DNA of 20,366 nucleotides from an uncultured Lachnospiraceae bacterium (GTDB lineage Bacteria > Bacillota > Clostridia > Lachnospirales > Lachnospiraceae), in NCBI GenBank assembly GCA_905236545.1, contig CAJOQO010000190.1, positions 1 to 20,366 on the forward strand, in the 5' to 3' direction. Each line of letters begins with the position of its first letter. The stretch's first letter is position 1. A program made the translations under genes and the position numbers. Shown here piece by piece: positions 6,353 to 13,876 of the stretch. Below the pieces are notes generated by a model. That model was given only the letters and a program-made list of their open reading frames with translations, had not been told where the DNA came from and ran no database searches.

Positions 6353-8011
6353 ATGAGAAAGAGCATTTGGATCATACTGGCATCTCTTCTTTGCCTTTTT
6401 TTCATACAGCCTGCCGCGGCGCAGACGGAAAGCACAGAGCTCGCAGACGGGCAGCCTGTCGCAGCGCAGACGGGCTGTCTGGAGGATGGCGTGCTGAGGG
6501 TCGGTTCGTCAGATCCCATTTCAACGATGGATGTTCATCTGACATCGGAAGAATACATGATTCCGCTGAATATTTACGAGCGGCTGTTTGATATCCGTGT
6601 GGATGAGGACGGACTGGATCTGCTGGATCCGGGACTTGCGGAGGATTATACCGTCTCAGAGGATGGCCTGACCTACAGCTTTACGCTGAGGGAGGACGCG
6701 TATTTTTCTGACGGAACGCCGGTGAAAGCCTCCGATGTGGCTTTCACCTTTTCCCGGATGCTGTCGCATCCGGGAAGCAAGCAGACGGATTTCGCGGATA
6801 TGATCCTTGGGGCACAGGATGTGATCATGAAGAAGAGGGATCAGCCGGAAGGGATCCGTGTTCTGGATGACAGGCATCTCGATATCACTCTGTCTGAACC
6901 CTTCTCGGGATATGTCTATCTGCTTGCCTCTCCTCCCTGCAGTATCCTGAGTGAAGCCTTCGTAAAGAAGGTGGGAGATGAGTACGGATCCGATGAGGAG
7001 ACAACGCTTGGCTCCGGGCCATATATGGTGACGGGATATTCAAAGGAACAGGTTATACTGGAAAAGAATCCTTACTATCACTGCCATAAGGGAGAGAAGC
7101 TCTCGGCATCCAGTGTGTGGCTGACCACGCTTCCTCCTGCGGTTATGTACAGCTCTTTCCAGAACGGCGATCTCGATATTCTTGATACCAATCTGATCAA
7201 CCCGGACGCGGTGGATGAAATCATTGATTCCGGGAAATGGCTGAAGCGCCTGGTTGTGTGTGACCGTGTGGAGATCCGGTATCTGATGATGAATATGGAC
7301 ACCCCCCCGCTGGATGACGTCAGGATCCGGAAGGCTGTCCAGCTGGCGATCGACCGGCAGAAGATCCTTGACGAACTGTACGGCGGGGCAGGCATCCTGA
7401 TCGACGGAATCTTTCCGAAGGGACTGATCGGGTACTGCAAAGAGAATCAGGGGTGGCTGAAATATGACCCGGAAGAAGCGAAGAGACTGATCAGCGAGGT
7501 TCCGGGCGCCAGCGAGGCCCGGCTGGAGCTGGCGGCGAATTCCCAGACCGATTCCAGAAAGCTGACGATGCTGCAGATGATCTGTGATGATCTGAGGGAG
7601 GTCGGACTGAATGTTTCGATTGTGAGCTATGACAGCGAAAGCTACACATACCTCAGGCACAGCGGCGATCTCATATCCTATACCGGGGAGTGGAGCGCAG
7701 ATTATAACGATCCGGATAACTTTATCTATACGTTCTTCGGCAACAGGGGAAAGACACTGTATCGTTCCAGCAATTTTGCCGATGAGGAGATCCTCAGCAG
7801 GATCAGAAAAGCGCGCACGATAAAGGACTGGGAGGAACGTATGGACGAATATGCCGCGCTGGAGAGAATACTGGTCCGGGAAGATGCGGTATGGGTTCCG
7901 CTGATCTCCACAGAGCATCTGTTTGTGCTGGGAAGCAGAGTTCGCAGCTTTCAACCGTTCTGGGCCGGATGGAGCTCTATGTATTTTCGTGATGTTGAAA
8001 TGAAGGAATGA
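6353..8011 (+). CDS. Extracellular solute-binding protein, family 5 (peptide/nickel-type), orphan
   Basis: The product is 552 residues. A sec signal peptide (1-23, ending PAAAQ) lacks a lipobox, which is unusual for a Gram-positive binding protein since most are lipoproteins. The family-5 periplasmic binding fold is clear: VLRVGSSDPISTMD (47-60), the signature GLTYSFTLREDAYFSDG (105-121) with KASDVAFTFSRML (125-137), LGSGPYMVTGY (219-229), DDVRIRKAVQLAIDRQ (321-336) and ADYNDPDNF (449-457). Family members bind oligopeptides, nickel or similar ligands for ABC importers. No permease or ATPase gene is adjacent; the next two genes are membrane sensor phosphatases, so a sensory role is possible but inferred. 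AGAGGA (6339-6344) sits 8 bases before the ATG. A run of seven C's (7302-7308) lies in the coding region. Confidence 0.9.
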   Translation: MRKSIWIILASLLCLFFIQPAAAQTESTELADGQPVAAQTGCLEDGVLRVGSSDPISTMDVHLTSEEYMIPLNIYERLFDIRVDEDGLDLLDPGLAEDYTVSEDGLTYSFTLREDAYFSDGTPVKASDVAFTFSRMLSHPGSKQTDFADMILGAQDVIMKKRDQPEGIRVLDDRHLDITLSEPFSGYVYLLASPPCSILSEAFVKKVGDEYGSDEETTLGSGPYMVTGYSKEQVILEKNPYYHCHKGEKLSASSVWLTTLPPAVMYSSFQNGDLDILDTNLINPDAVDEIIDSGKWLKRLVVCDRVEIRYLMMNMDTPPLDDVRIRKAVQLAIDRQKILDELYGGAGILIDGIFPKGLIGYCKENQGWLKYDPEEAKRLISEVPGASEARLELAANSQTDSRKLTMLQMICDDLREVGLNVSIVSYDSESYTYLRHSGDLISYTGEWSADYNDPDNFIYTFFGNRGKTLYRSSNFADEEILSRIRKARTIKDWEERMDEYAALERILVREDAVWVPLISTEHLFVLGSRVRSFQPFWAGWSSMYFRDVEMKE

Positions 8012-8121
8012 TCACCAACATTCGTTTCGTCCGGATGGGATGGACGAAACGGGATCCGGAATGACATGTCCTTAAGAGCGGACATTCCTGACCGTGTTCC
8101 GGTCGCATACAGGAGGAGCAG
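8012..8121. other. Structured spacer between binding-protein gene and first phosphatase gene
   Basis: The 110-base spacer holds a perfect 10-bp stem (CGTTTCGTCC 8023-8032 with GGACGAAACG 8042-8051, 9-base loop) and a small stem GACCG/CGGTC (8090-8094, 8100-8104). TCCGGAT (8030-8036) can alternatively pair with ATCCGGA (8054-8060), excluding the first stem. No T-tract follows, so intrinsic termination is unlikely; partial attenuation or RNA processing between the two genes is possible. AGGAGG (8111-8116) for the downstream gene is outside these stems. Confidence 0.5.
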
Positions 8122-10308
8122 ATGAAACGAAGCCTGCGCATGAAAGCTTTCCTGATGAACATATTTCCTGTTGCCATGGCGGCTGTTCTGTTTATGGTGA
8201 TGGGGATCTATCAGTTCCGGCATTTTGCCGGCATCATGGAAAAGACGAATCTGGATCAGAATGATGTGATCATGGATACCGCATCGGAAGCCCTCAGAGA
8301 CCTGGTGACCGAGGACTATCAGAAGTTTGTGGTTGCCGAGGCGAAGCTGCTGAACGGAGAGTTTTTCACGATGCGGCATGACCTGGAGGTACTGGCAAGC
8401 CAGGTTCAGCGGGTGCTCGAATCATCCATAGCGGCGACGGCCAGGGTATCCCCGCCCTCCCTGTCGGACACGGGGGAACTGAAGCTGCAGCTTTTGTATT
8501 CCGATGAAGCGGATCCCTACAATGAATATCTGTCGTCTCAGATCCGCCGGGTCGGCGGGCTCAGCTCCATGATGATGGAGATCGTGGATGGTACGGATGC
8601 CCTTGTGAGCTGTGTGGTGTCTCTGGCAGGCGGAGCAAGCATCATCGCGGACTATTCACCGGAAAACAAGGTGCGCTCTGACGGGACGCCGGTGACATTT
8701 AATGCAGAAAGACGGCCATGGTATGTAGGGGCGTATATCCACAACGATACCTATTTTACCCCGGTTAATACCGACGTGTTTACCGGCGGCAGAGAAGTCA
8801 TGGTAGGCGTTCCCTTCTATGTGGACAACTACCTGGCGGGCGTGTGCGGCGGATCTCTTCGCATAGAAGACATGGGGGCAATCGTAGCTGACGCGCAGCT
8901 GGGGGAATACACGGATACCTGCCTGATCAACGAAAACGGGAATATCATTTATTCATCCCGGTCTTCCGGAGAGCTTGGCCAGGATGAAAACAGCCTGAAG
9001 AGCCTGAAGGAAAGCAGCAACGCGGAGCTGGCCGCTCTGGTTGGTACGGCACTGGATGGTGATGTCGGATTCTCCCTGGTTCATGTGGACGGAGAGATGA
9101 CTTATGTTGCATATGCGCCCATCGAGACGGTTGGATGGACGATGCTGATTACCATTTCCCAGGAGGACCTGAACCGTACCGCCGTACTTCTGACCCAGAA
9201 GTCGGATTCTGTTATGGCACAGTCGATCAATGAAGTGCGTCTCAATGAGAAACGGTCGGTTCTCGGCACGCTTGTGATTGCTGTGGCGGTTCTCTTTCTG
9301 GCAGTTCTGATTGCCATGCTGTTTGCGAACGGGCTGTCCGGGCCGATTAAGCGGATGACCTTCCTTGTCTCGGAGATGAAGGGAGACGACATGGTATTCC
9401 GGATGGAGAACTCGCTCAAAACCGGTGACGAGATCCAGACACTCGCGGAAGCCTTCGAGGCCATGTCGGTCAAAATGAAGGGGTATGTCCAGAAGATCGT
9501 ACAGATCACATCGGAAAAGCAGCGCCTGGATACCGAGCTTTCCGTAGCGGCTGACATCCAGCACAATATGCTCCCGGCGCATTTTCCGGCCTTCCCCGGC
9601 CGGAAGGAGTTCGACCTTTACGCCGTGATGGATCCGGCAAAGGAGGTGGGGGGTGATTTCTACGACTTCTTCCTCATCGATGACGACCATCTGGCAGTTG
9701 TCTGCGCCGACGTCTCCGGAAAGGGAGTCCCGGCTGCGCTGTTTATGGTAATCTCCAAGGTATTGATCAAAAATGTTGCTCTTTCCGGTTTTGATCAGGG
9801 GCCTGCCGGGATCCTGAGAAAGGTCAACAACCTGCTGTGCGAGGGGAACGAAGATGATATGTTTGTCACAGCGTGGCTCGGAATTCTGACGATCTCCACC
9901 GGCCGCCTTGTATCCGCCTGCGCCGGACATGAGTATCCGGTGTTCTACCGGAAGGATGAGGGCTTCGTACTGGAGAAGGATCCGCACGGGATGGCAATGG
10001 GCGGTCTGGAAGGAGTAAAATACAAAGATTCGGACTGGACGATGAATCCGGGAGATATGCTCTTTCTGTATACGGACGGAGTCCCGGAGGCAAACAACAG
10101 CGAGGAGGAGCTGTTTGGCTGCGACAGGATGCTCGCCGCGCTTGAAAAGAGCAGGGAAATGACAGGGGAAGATCCTCAGTCGGGCAATATGGATCTGAAA
10201 GAGTTTCTCCGGACCGTCCGGGAACAGATCGATGAATTTGTCGGCGATACGCCGCAGTTTGATGATCTGACGATGCTCTGTCTTGACTACAGATCTCCCG
10301 GAAAATGA
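8122..10308 (+). CDS. Cache-HAMP-PP2C (RsbU/SpoIIE-type) membrane sensor phosphatase
   Basis: The product is 728 residues. TM1 (about 12-31), an extracytoplasmic double-Cache-like sensor (about 35-375; includes RRPWYVGA at 197-204 and LINENGNIIYSS at 268-279), TM2 (about 380-402), HAMP (about 402-455), a linker helix with ADIQHNMLP (477-485) typical of RsbU-type switches, then the PP2C domain (about 495-725). Metal-binding aspartates are present: D512 in VGGDFYDF, D530 in ADVSGKG, D652 in YTDG, D714/D715 in QFDDLTML. Such enzymes dephosphorylate serine/threonine-phosphorylated STAS anti-sigma antagonists and so release alternative sigma factors or other partners. Here ligand binding outside would control the phosphatase. 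AGGAGG lies five bases before the ATG. No STAS or anti-sigma gene is nearby, so the target is encoded elsewhere. Confidence 0.94.
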   Translation: MKRSLRMKAFLMNIFPVAMAAVLFMVMGIYQFRHFAGIMEKTNLDQNDVIMDTASEALRDLVTEDYQKFVVAEAKLLNGEFFTMRHDLEVLASQVQRVLESSIAATARVSPPSLSDTGELKLQLLYSDEADPYNEYLSSQIRRVGGLSSMMMEIVDGTDALVSCVVSLAGGASIIADYSPENKVRSDGTPVTFNAERRPWYVGAYIHNDTYFTPVNTDVFTGGREVMVGVPFYVDNYLAGVCGGSLRIEDMGAIVADAQLGEYTDTCLINENGNIIYSSRSSGELGQDENSLKSLKESSNAELAALVGTALDGDVGFSLVHVDGEMTYVAYAPIETVGWTMLITISQEDLNRTAVLLTQKSDSVMAQSINEVRLNEKRSVLGTLVIAVAVLFLAVLIAMLFANGLSGPIKRMTFLVSEMKGDDMVFRMENSLKTGDEIQTLAEAFEAMSVKMKGYVQKIVQITSEKQRLDTELSVAADIQHNMLPAHFPAFPGRKEFDLYAVMDPAKEVGGDFYDFFLIDDDHLAVVCADVSGKGVPAALFMVISKVLIKNVALSGFDQGPAGILRKVNNLLCEGNEDDMFVTAWLGILTISTGRLVSACAGHEYPVFYRKDEGFVLEKDPHGMAMGGLEGVKYKDSDWTMNPGDMLFLYTDGVPEANNSEEELFGCDRMLAALEKSREMTGEDPQSGNMDLKEFLRTVREQIDEFVGDTPQFDDLTMLCLDYRSPGK

Positions 10309-10363
10309 CCGCAGACAGAAACGCATCAGGCAGTAGAGAAAACGATGGGAGGGCGACAGACGA

Positions 10364-12775
10364 ATGGAAAGATATCAGCTTATTCTGATCAGCGATATAG
10401 GCGCGATCGTCCTGCTTCTGGTTCTTTTCATCGGTGTCAGCACTATCAATAAGCGAAAGACGCTTCCTCAATACCAGATATTCTGCCGGGCGATCTTTGT
10501 GAACCTTTTCACTGCGGCTGCGGGCTGCGGATATGTCCTGGCCGGCCCTGAATCGTCCGGGGCCACGAAGATCGTGTCACTGGCGTTTTATGTCCTTCTG
10601 TTTATTGGCGTGGAGTTGTGGTTTTTCTTTGTGACGATCTATCTTCTCCGGGCGGCGGAAAAAGCAGATCTGGCAGGGAAGCTGCAGCCATGGCTGCTTT
10701 TGATCGTCCTGCTGGTGAGCGCCGCCGGCATCATCTGCATGATCACCCGATCCATTCAGAGAGGCCCGGAAGGGATTGGGATCCTGCCTGCCGTGGTTTT
10801 CTGCATTTCCCCTGCCGTGGATGGAATCGTATGCCTCGCAGCGCTGTGGAAACGGGACAGGGGACTACTGTCTGTCATTCTTTTCATGGCAATCATCTAT
10901 TTCTATATCGCCAATATTCTGGAAACCACGTTCGCGCTTTCCGCGTGTCTGGCGGTTACCCTCGTGTTTGCGCCTTTATGCGTGAGGAACCATAAGAAGC
11001 TGTTTCAGGTGGGCAGTGTTCTGCTCCTTCTGATCGTTGGTGTGGGCCTGCTGGCCAGCAGCTATATTATGAGCGGGGTTGCTTCCTTTTACCTGAGGCA
11101 GGCTCGTGAAACAGATCAAAAATGTCTTTTACTGTTCGAGACAGATCTGGAGGGTTATCAGGCTTATCCATGGATGCTGCGCTATTGGGCAGATCATCCG
11201 GAGACAGTCAGAAAAGGGATCGAGGAGGTAAAGAAAACAGGCAGCTTTGAACTGTATAACGCGCTGAATGATATTATTTATAAGTATGATATCGAGTCCA
11301 TTTACTCAGTAACCACAGCGAATCTGGAACAGTTTTCCGGGGAAGAACAACAGGTCTATGGCATTGCGACTTATGGTTATGTGATGTATGACTTTCTTTA
11401 TGATGCGCGTTCGTTCGGCATGGATGAGCTGACCCTGATCTATACGGATGACAAAGGGGTCCAGAGGGTTCTGTTTGATGCGGATACGAATCCGGATTCT
11501 ATGCAGAAGCTTGGGGAAGAAGCGGAGGTGGACGTGCTTCGGCAATCCCAGGAAAACTACAATAGAGTAGTGAGGTCTTCCTTTATCGAAATGAACTGGC
11601 TGCAGATGTCGGATCAGGATACCTTCGGGTATTCTGTGGATTATCGTCCTCCCGTCAGTCCGTTCGACATGAGATTCTGCCTGTTTGTCAGCTACGGGGA
11701 ACTCTCGAAAAAACTGGAATTCGTCGGCGCGATCAAGCGGCAGCTGATCTTCATCCTTACGCTCCTTGCTGTTGCGACCCTGTTCGTGATGTATCGAACG
11801 ATTCTGAGGCCGATGTCACGCATCACGAAGGCTGTGCGTGATTATGAACAGGATAAGGATGCCGGCAGAACCGGGGAACAGCTGAAGTCCATTCGGAGCG
11901 GGAACGAGATCGGGATCCTCGCCCGGGAGTTTACTTCTCTCACGAAGGAGATGGACCGGTATACGAAAGAGGCTGCAAGGATGGCCGGAGAGAGGGAGCG
12001 TGCGGAAACGGAGCTTCGCATGGCGGCCCAGATTCAGGAATCCGCGCTTCCCCTTACCTTCCCGGCGTTTCCGGACCGTACGGAGTTTGATCTGTATGCA
12101 CGTATGAGGCCTGCCAGGGTGGTCGGCGGTGATTTCTATGATTTCTTCCTGATCGACGAGGATCATCTGGCCATGGTGATCGCGGATGTATCAGACAAGG
12201 GAATCCCGGCAGCGCTTTTTATGATGTCCTCCAAAAACCTGATCAATTACAGAGCGAAACAGGGCGGGACTCCGGGTGAGATCATAACGGAGGTGAACCG
12301 GCAGATCTGCGGAGACGGCCCGCCGGAGATGTTTGTTACAGTCTGGATGGGGATCCTGAATCTGACGAACGGAAAGCTGATCTGCACGAACGCGGGCCAT
12401 GCCAATCCTGTTCTCCGGTGGCAGAACGGGAGCTTCCATGTTTTGCATGACAGGCATGGACTGGTCGTCGGCGGGCTCAGGACGGCTGTTTACGAAGATT
12501 ATGAGGTGCAGCTTGAACCGGACGACATTGTGTTTGTTTATACGGATGGGATCTCGGAATCCAATAACACCTCCGGAGAACTCTACGGGATGGAGCGGCT
12601 GGAAAGAGCGCTGAACAGGACAGGCGATCTGACGGTGAAGGAGATTGTCTTTGCGGTCGAGGCGGATGTGGACCGTTTCGCGGAAGGCGCAGCGCAGTTT
12701 GATGATATGACGATGCTGTGCATGAAGTATATCGGCAGCGGTACGGAAATGAAATCTGCGCAGGGCCTGATCTGA
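10364..12775 (+). CDS. Multi-TM sensor-HAMP-PP2C (RsbU/SpoIIE-type) phosphatase
   Basis: The product is 803 residues. An N-terminal membrane block has about seven helices (roughly 6-26, 40-60, 69-95, 108-128, 138-162, 168-205, 212-236). An extracytoplasmic domain (about 237-457) follows, then another TM (about 458-478), HAMP (about 479-533), coiled linker with AAQIQESALP (554-563) and a PP2C domain (about 575-790). D590 (VGGDFYDF), D608 (ADVSDKG), D728 (YTDG) and D780/D781 (QFDDMTML) give a full metal site. The catalytic half is very similar to that of the gene 55 bases upstream, indicating duplication with exchange of the sensor half. The pair is probably co-transcribed. GGAGGG lies about 10 bases before the ATG. 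The last codons and stop overlap a decayed copy of the palindromic repeat seen elsewhere in the window, so the natural C-terminus may have been altered. Confidence 0.93.
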   Translation: MERYQLILISDIGAIVLLLVLFIGVSTINKRKTLPQYQIFCRAIFVNLFTAAAGCGYVLAGPESSGATKIVSLAFYVLLFIGVELWFFFVTIYLLRAAEKADLAGKLQPWLLLIVLLVSAAGIICMITRSIQRGPEGIGILPAVVFCISPAVDGIVCLAALWKRDRGLLSVILFMAIIYFYIANILETTFALSACLAVTLVFAPLCVRNHKKLFQVGSVLLLLIVGVGLLASSYIMSGVASFYLRQARETDQKCLLLFETDLEGYQAYPWMLRYWADHPETVRKGIEEVKKTGSFELYNALNDIIYKYDIESIYSVTTANLEQFSGEEQQVYGIATYGYVMYDFLYDARSFGMDELTLIYTDDKGVQRVLFDADTNPDSMQKLGEEAEVDVLRQSQENYNRVVRSSFIEMNWLQMSDQDTFGYSVDYRPPVSPFDMRFCLFVSYGELSKKLEFVGAIKRQLIFILTLLAVATLFVMYRTILRPMSRITKAVRDYEQDKDAGRTGEQLKSIRSGNEIGILAREFTSLTKEMDRYTKEAARMAGERERAETELRMAAQIQESALPLTFPAFPDRTEFDLYARMRPARVVGGDFYDFFLIDEDHLAMVIADVSDKGIPAALFMMSSKNLINYRAKQGGTPGEIITEVNRQICGDGPPEMFVTVWMGILNLTNGKLICTNAGHANPVLRWQNGSFHVLHDRHGLVVGGLRTAVYEDYEVQLEPDDIVFVYTDGISESNNTSGELYGMERLERALNRTGDLTVKEIVFAVEADVDRFAEGAAQFDDMTMLCMKYIGSGTEMKSAQGLI

Positions 12776-12795
12776 CATTGGCCGTGAATCGTAAC
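12772..12795 (+). repeat. Decayed end of the palindromic (MITE-like) repeat
   Basis: The last 24 bases of the intact repeat match here at 20 of 24 positions, including GGCCGTGAAT followed by GTAAC. Directly before it, 12763-12775 matches the left arm of the downstream copy (20283-20295) for 13 bases, so this may be a copy with its centre deleted. It contains the stop codon (12773-12775) of the preceding phosphatase gene. Confidence 0.5.
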
Positions 12796-12812
12796 AAAGG
12801 AATGAAGTGCAC

Positions 12813-13667
12813 ATGAATGATTCTCTTGAAAAGTACCAGCGCGTGGAAAGAAGTATCCAGAAGACCTATCACAGGGATCTGTGGACTCCCTTTACCCGTG
12901 CCGTGAAGCGTTATGAGCTGATCGGGGCAGGAGACAGGATCGCCGTCTGCATCTCGGGAGGCAAAGACTCCATGCTGATGGCAAAGCTGATCCAGATGCT
13001 TCAGCGTCACAGCGATGTGCCCTTTGAGGCTGTGTATCTCGTGATGGATCCCGGATACAATGAAGAGAACCGGAAGAAGATCGAGGAGAACGCGGCGCTT
13101 CTTCACATTCCGGTCACGGTGTTTGAGACGCGGATCTTTGACATTGCCAATTCCTCCGCGCAGTCGCCCTGCTACCTGTGCGCCAGGATGCGCAGGGGTG
13201 CGTTGTATTCAAAGGCGAAGGAGCTGGGATGCAATAAGATCGCCCTGGGGCATCACAGGAACGATGTGATCGAAACGACGGTGATGGCGATGTTTTACAG
13301 CTCCCAGCTGCAGGCCATGCTGCCGAAACTTCACAGCACGAACTTTGAGGGGATGGAGCTGATCCGTCCGCTTTACTGTATTCAGGAGAAGGCGGTTCTT
13401 GCCTGGAGAGATGCGAACGAACTGGAGTTTATCCAGTGCGCATGCCGTTTTACGGAAAACGGTTCGACCTGCGACAATGGAAGCGGCGGATCCAGGCGTC
13501 AGGAAGTCAAGAGCCTGATCCGGCGGCTGAAGCGGTTCAATCCTGAGATTGAGCAGAGCATTTTCAACAGTATTCACGCGGTGAATATCGAGACGTTTCC
13601 GGGTTACAAGGCGGGCGGCCGCGCGCACAGCTACCTGGAGACCTATGGAACGGAACAGGAGGAATAA
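12813..13667 (+). CDS. TtcA-like PP-loop tRNA thiolation family protein
   Basis: The product is 284 residues. A PP-loop ATP pyrophosphatase motif SGGKDS (48-53) adenylates the target base; CYLC (C120, C123) and C211 match the three cysteines that hold the [4Fe-4S] cluster in TtcA; CARMRRGALY (123-132) and ALGHHRNDVIET (144-155) are typical of the TtcA branch rather than TilS. TtcA makes 2-thiocytidine at tRNA position 32 in enterobacteria; the substrate of Firmicutes members is less certain, so I give no symbol. The family length is about 270-310 residues, so it is complete. Start: AAAGGA (12796-12801) with 11 bases to ATG 12813; an in-frame GTG at 12807 is only five bases away and is the alternative (286 residues). 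It sits 37 bases after the phosphatase gene; the pairing looks incidental. Confidence 0.88.
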   Translation: MNDSLEKYQRVERSIQKTYHRDLWTPFTRAVKRYELIGAGDRIAVCISGGKDSMLMAKLIQMLQRHSDVPFEAVYLVMDPGYNEENRKKIEENAALLHIPVTVFETRIFDIANSSAQSPCYLCARMRRGALYSKAKELGCNKIALGHHRNDVIETTVMAMFYSSQLQAMLPKLHSTNFEGMELIRPLYCIQEKAVLAWRDANELEFIQCACRFTENGSTCDNGSGGSRRQEVKSLIRRLKRFNPEIEQSIFNSIHAVNIETFPGYKAGGRAHSYLETYGTEQEE

Positions 13668-13670
13668 CCT

Positions 13671-13783
13671 GTCTGTTGGTTACTATTCGCGGCCAGGATC
13701 TGAGCTTTGTACTGCCGCTTACAGGCAAGCCTGACGCGTCAGATACAAAGACTCAGATCGGCCGTGAATAGTAACGTCTGTTT
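13671..13783. repeat. Putative 8-bp target-site duplication flanking the palindromic repeat
   Basis: GTCTGTTG (13671-13678) immediately precedes and GTCTGTTT (13776-13783) immediately follows the 97-bp element; seven of eight bases agree. This is the pattern left by transposition. The left copy lies three bases after the stop of the TtcA-like gene, and the right copy overlaps the TTGACA box of the MMPL promoter region. Confidence 0.6.
13679..13775 (+). mobile_element. 97-bp imperfect palindrome, MITE-like repeat copy 1
   Basis: The terminal 10-base inverted repeats are perfect (GTTACTATTC 13679-13688; GAATAGTAAC 13766-13775). The stem continues through CGGCC/GGCCG (13690-13694, 13760-13764), GATCTGAG/CTCAGATC (13697-13704, 13752-13759) and CTTTGTA/TACAAAG (13705-13711, 13744-13750): roughly 31 base pairs with one G-T wobble, a 2-base and a 1-base bulge. 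The apex (13712-13743) contains CAGGC-AA-GCCTG and the palindrome TGACGCGTCA. It has no coding capacity and is flanked by a putative target duplication. A second copy, about 95% identical, lies at 20271. It is therefore probably non-autonomous and moved by a transposase encoded elsewhere. As RNA it would form a long hairpin between the TtcA-like gene and the MMPL gene. Confidence 0.7.
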
Positions 13784-13809
13784 GACACTTTGCAAAAAGT
13801 GTATAGGAT
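13782..13809 (+). promoter_or_regulatory. Upstream promoter with dyad operator before the MMPL gene
   Basis: A consensus TTGACA (13782-13787) is followed after 16 bases by TAGGAT (13804-13809), a fair -10. Between them lies a perfect dyad ACACTTT-GCAA-AAAGTGT (13785-13802), placed where a repressor would block RNA polymerase. The regulator is not encoded in the window; TetR-type repressors commonly control MMPL operons, which is a family-level expectation only. Confidence 0.5.
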
Positions 13810-13815
13810 AAACTC

Positions 13816-13843
13816 TTGACCGACCAATGCAAAGGAATATAAT
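13816..13843 (+). promoter_or_regulatory. Sigma-A-type promoter of the MMPL-GLUG operon
   Basis: TTGACC (13816-13821), a 16-base spacer and a perfect TATAAT (13838-13843). The predicted start near 13850 leaves a leader of about 27 bases that carries the ribosome site. It lies just downstream of the dyad, so a repressor bound there could also affect it. Confidence 0.7.
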
Positions 13844-13860
13844 GAACGGATAGAATCAGT

Positions 13861-13867
13861 GGAGGAA
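13861..13867 (+). promoter_or_regulatory. Ribosome binding site deciding the MMPL start
   Basis: GGAGGAA is nine bases before ATG 13877. The longer reading from GTG 13859 would begin before this site and code through it, so the ATG is the better start. Confidence 0.8.
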
Positions 13868-13876
13868 GCCTTTGCA

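Noticed and set aside
7302..7308. Phase-variable poly-C tract in the solute-binding protein gene
   Set aside because: Only seven C's, encoding Thr-Pro-Pro inside a conserved-looking region; too short to claim switching.
8953..10326. Minus-strand open frame of 457 codons within the first phosphatase
   Set aside because: Antisense to a well-supported PP2C gene; the His/Arg-rich composition is typical of shadow frames.
13679..13775. Integron attC site
   Set aside because: The length and imperfect palindrome are in range, but the ends read GTTAC...GTAAC, opposite to the RYYYAAC...GTTRRRY arrangement of attC core sites, and there is no integrase or cassette array.
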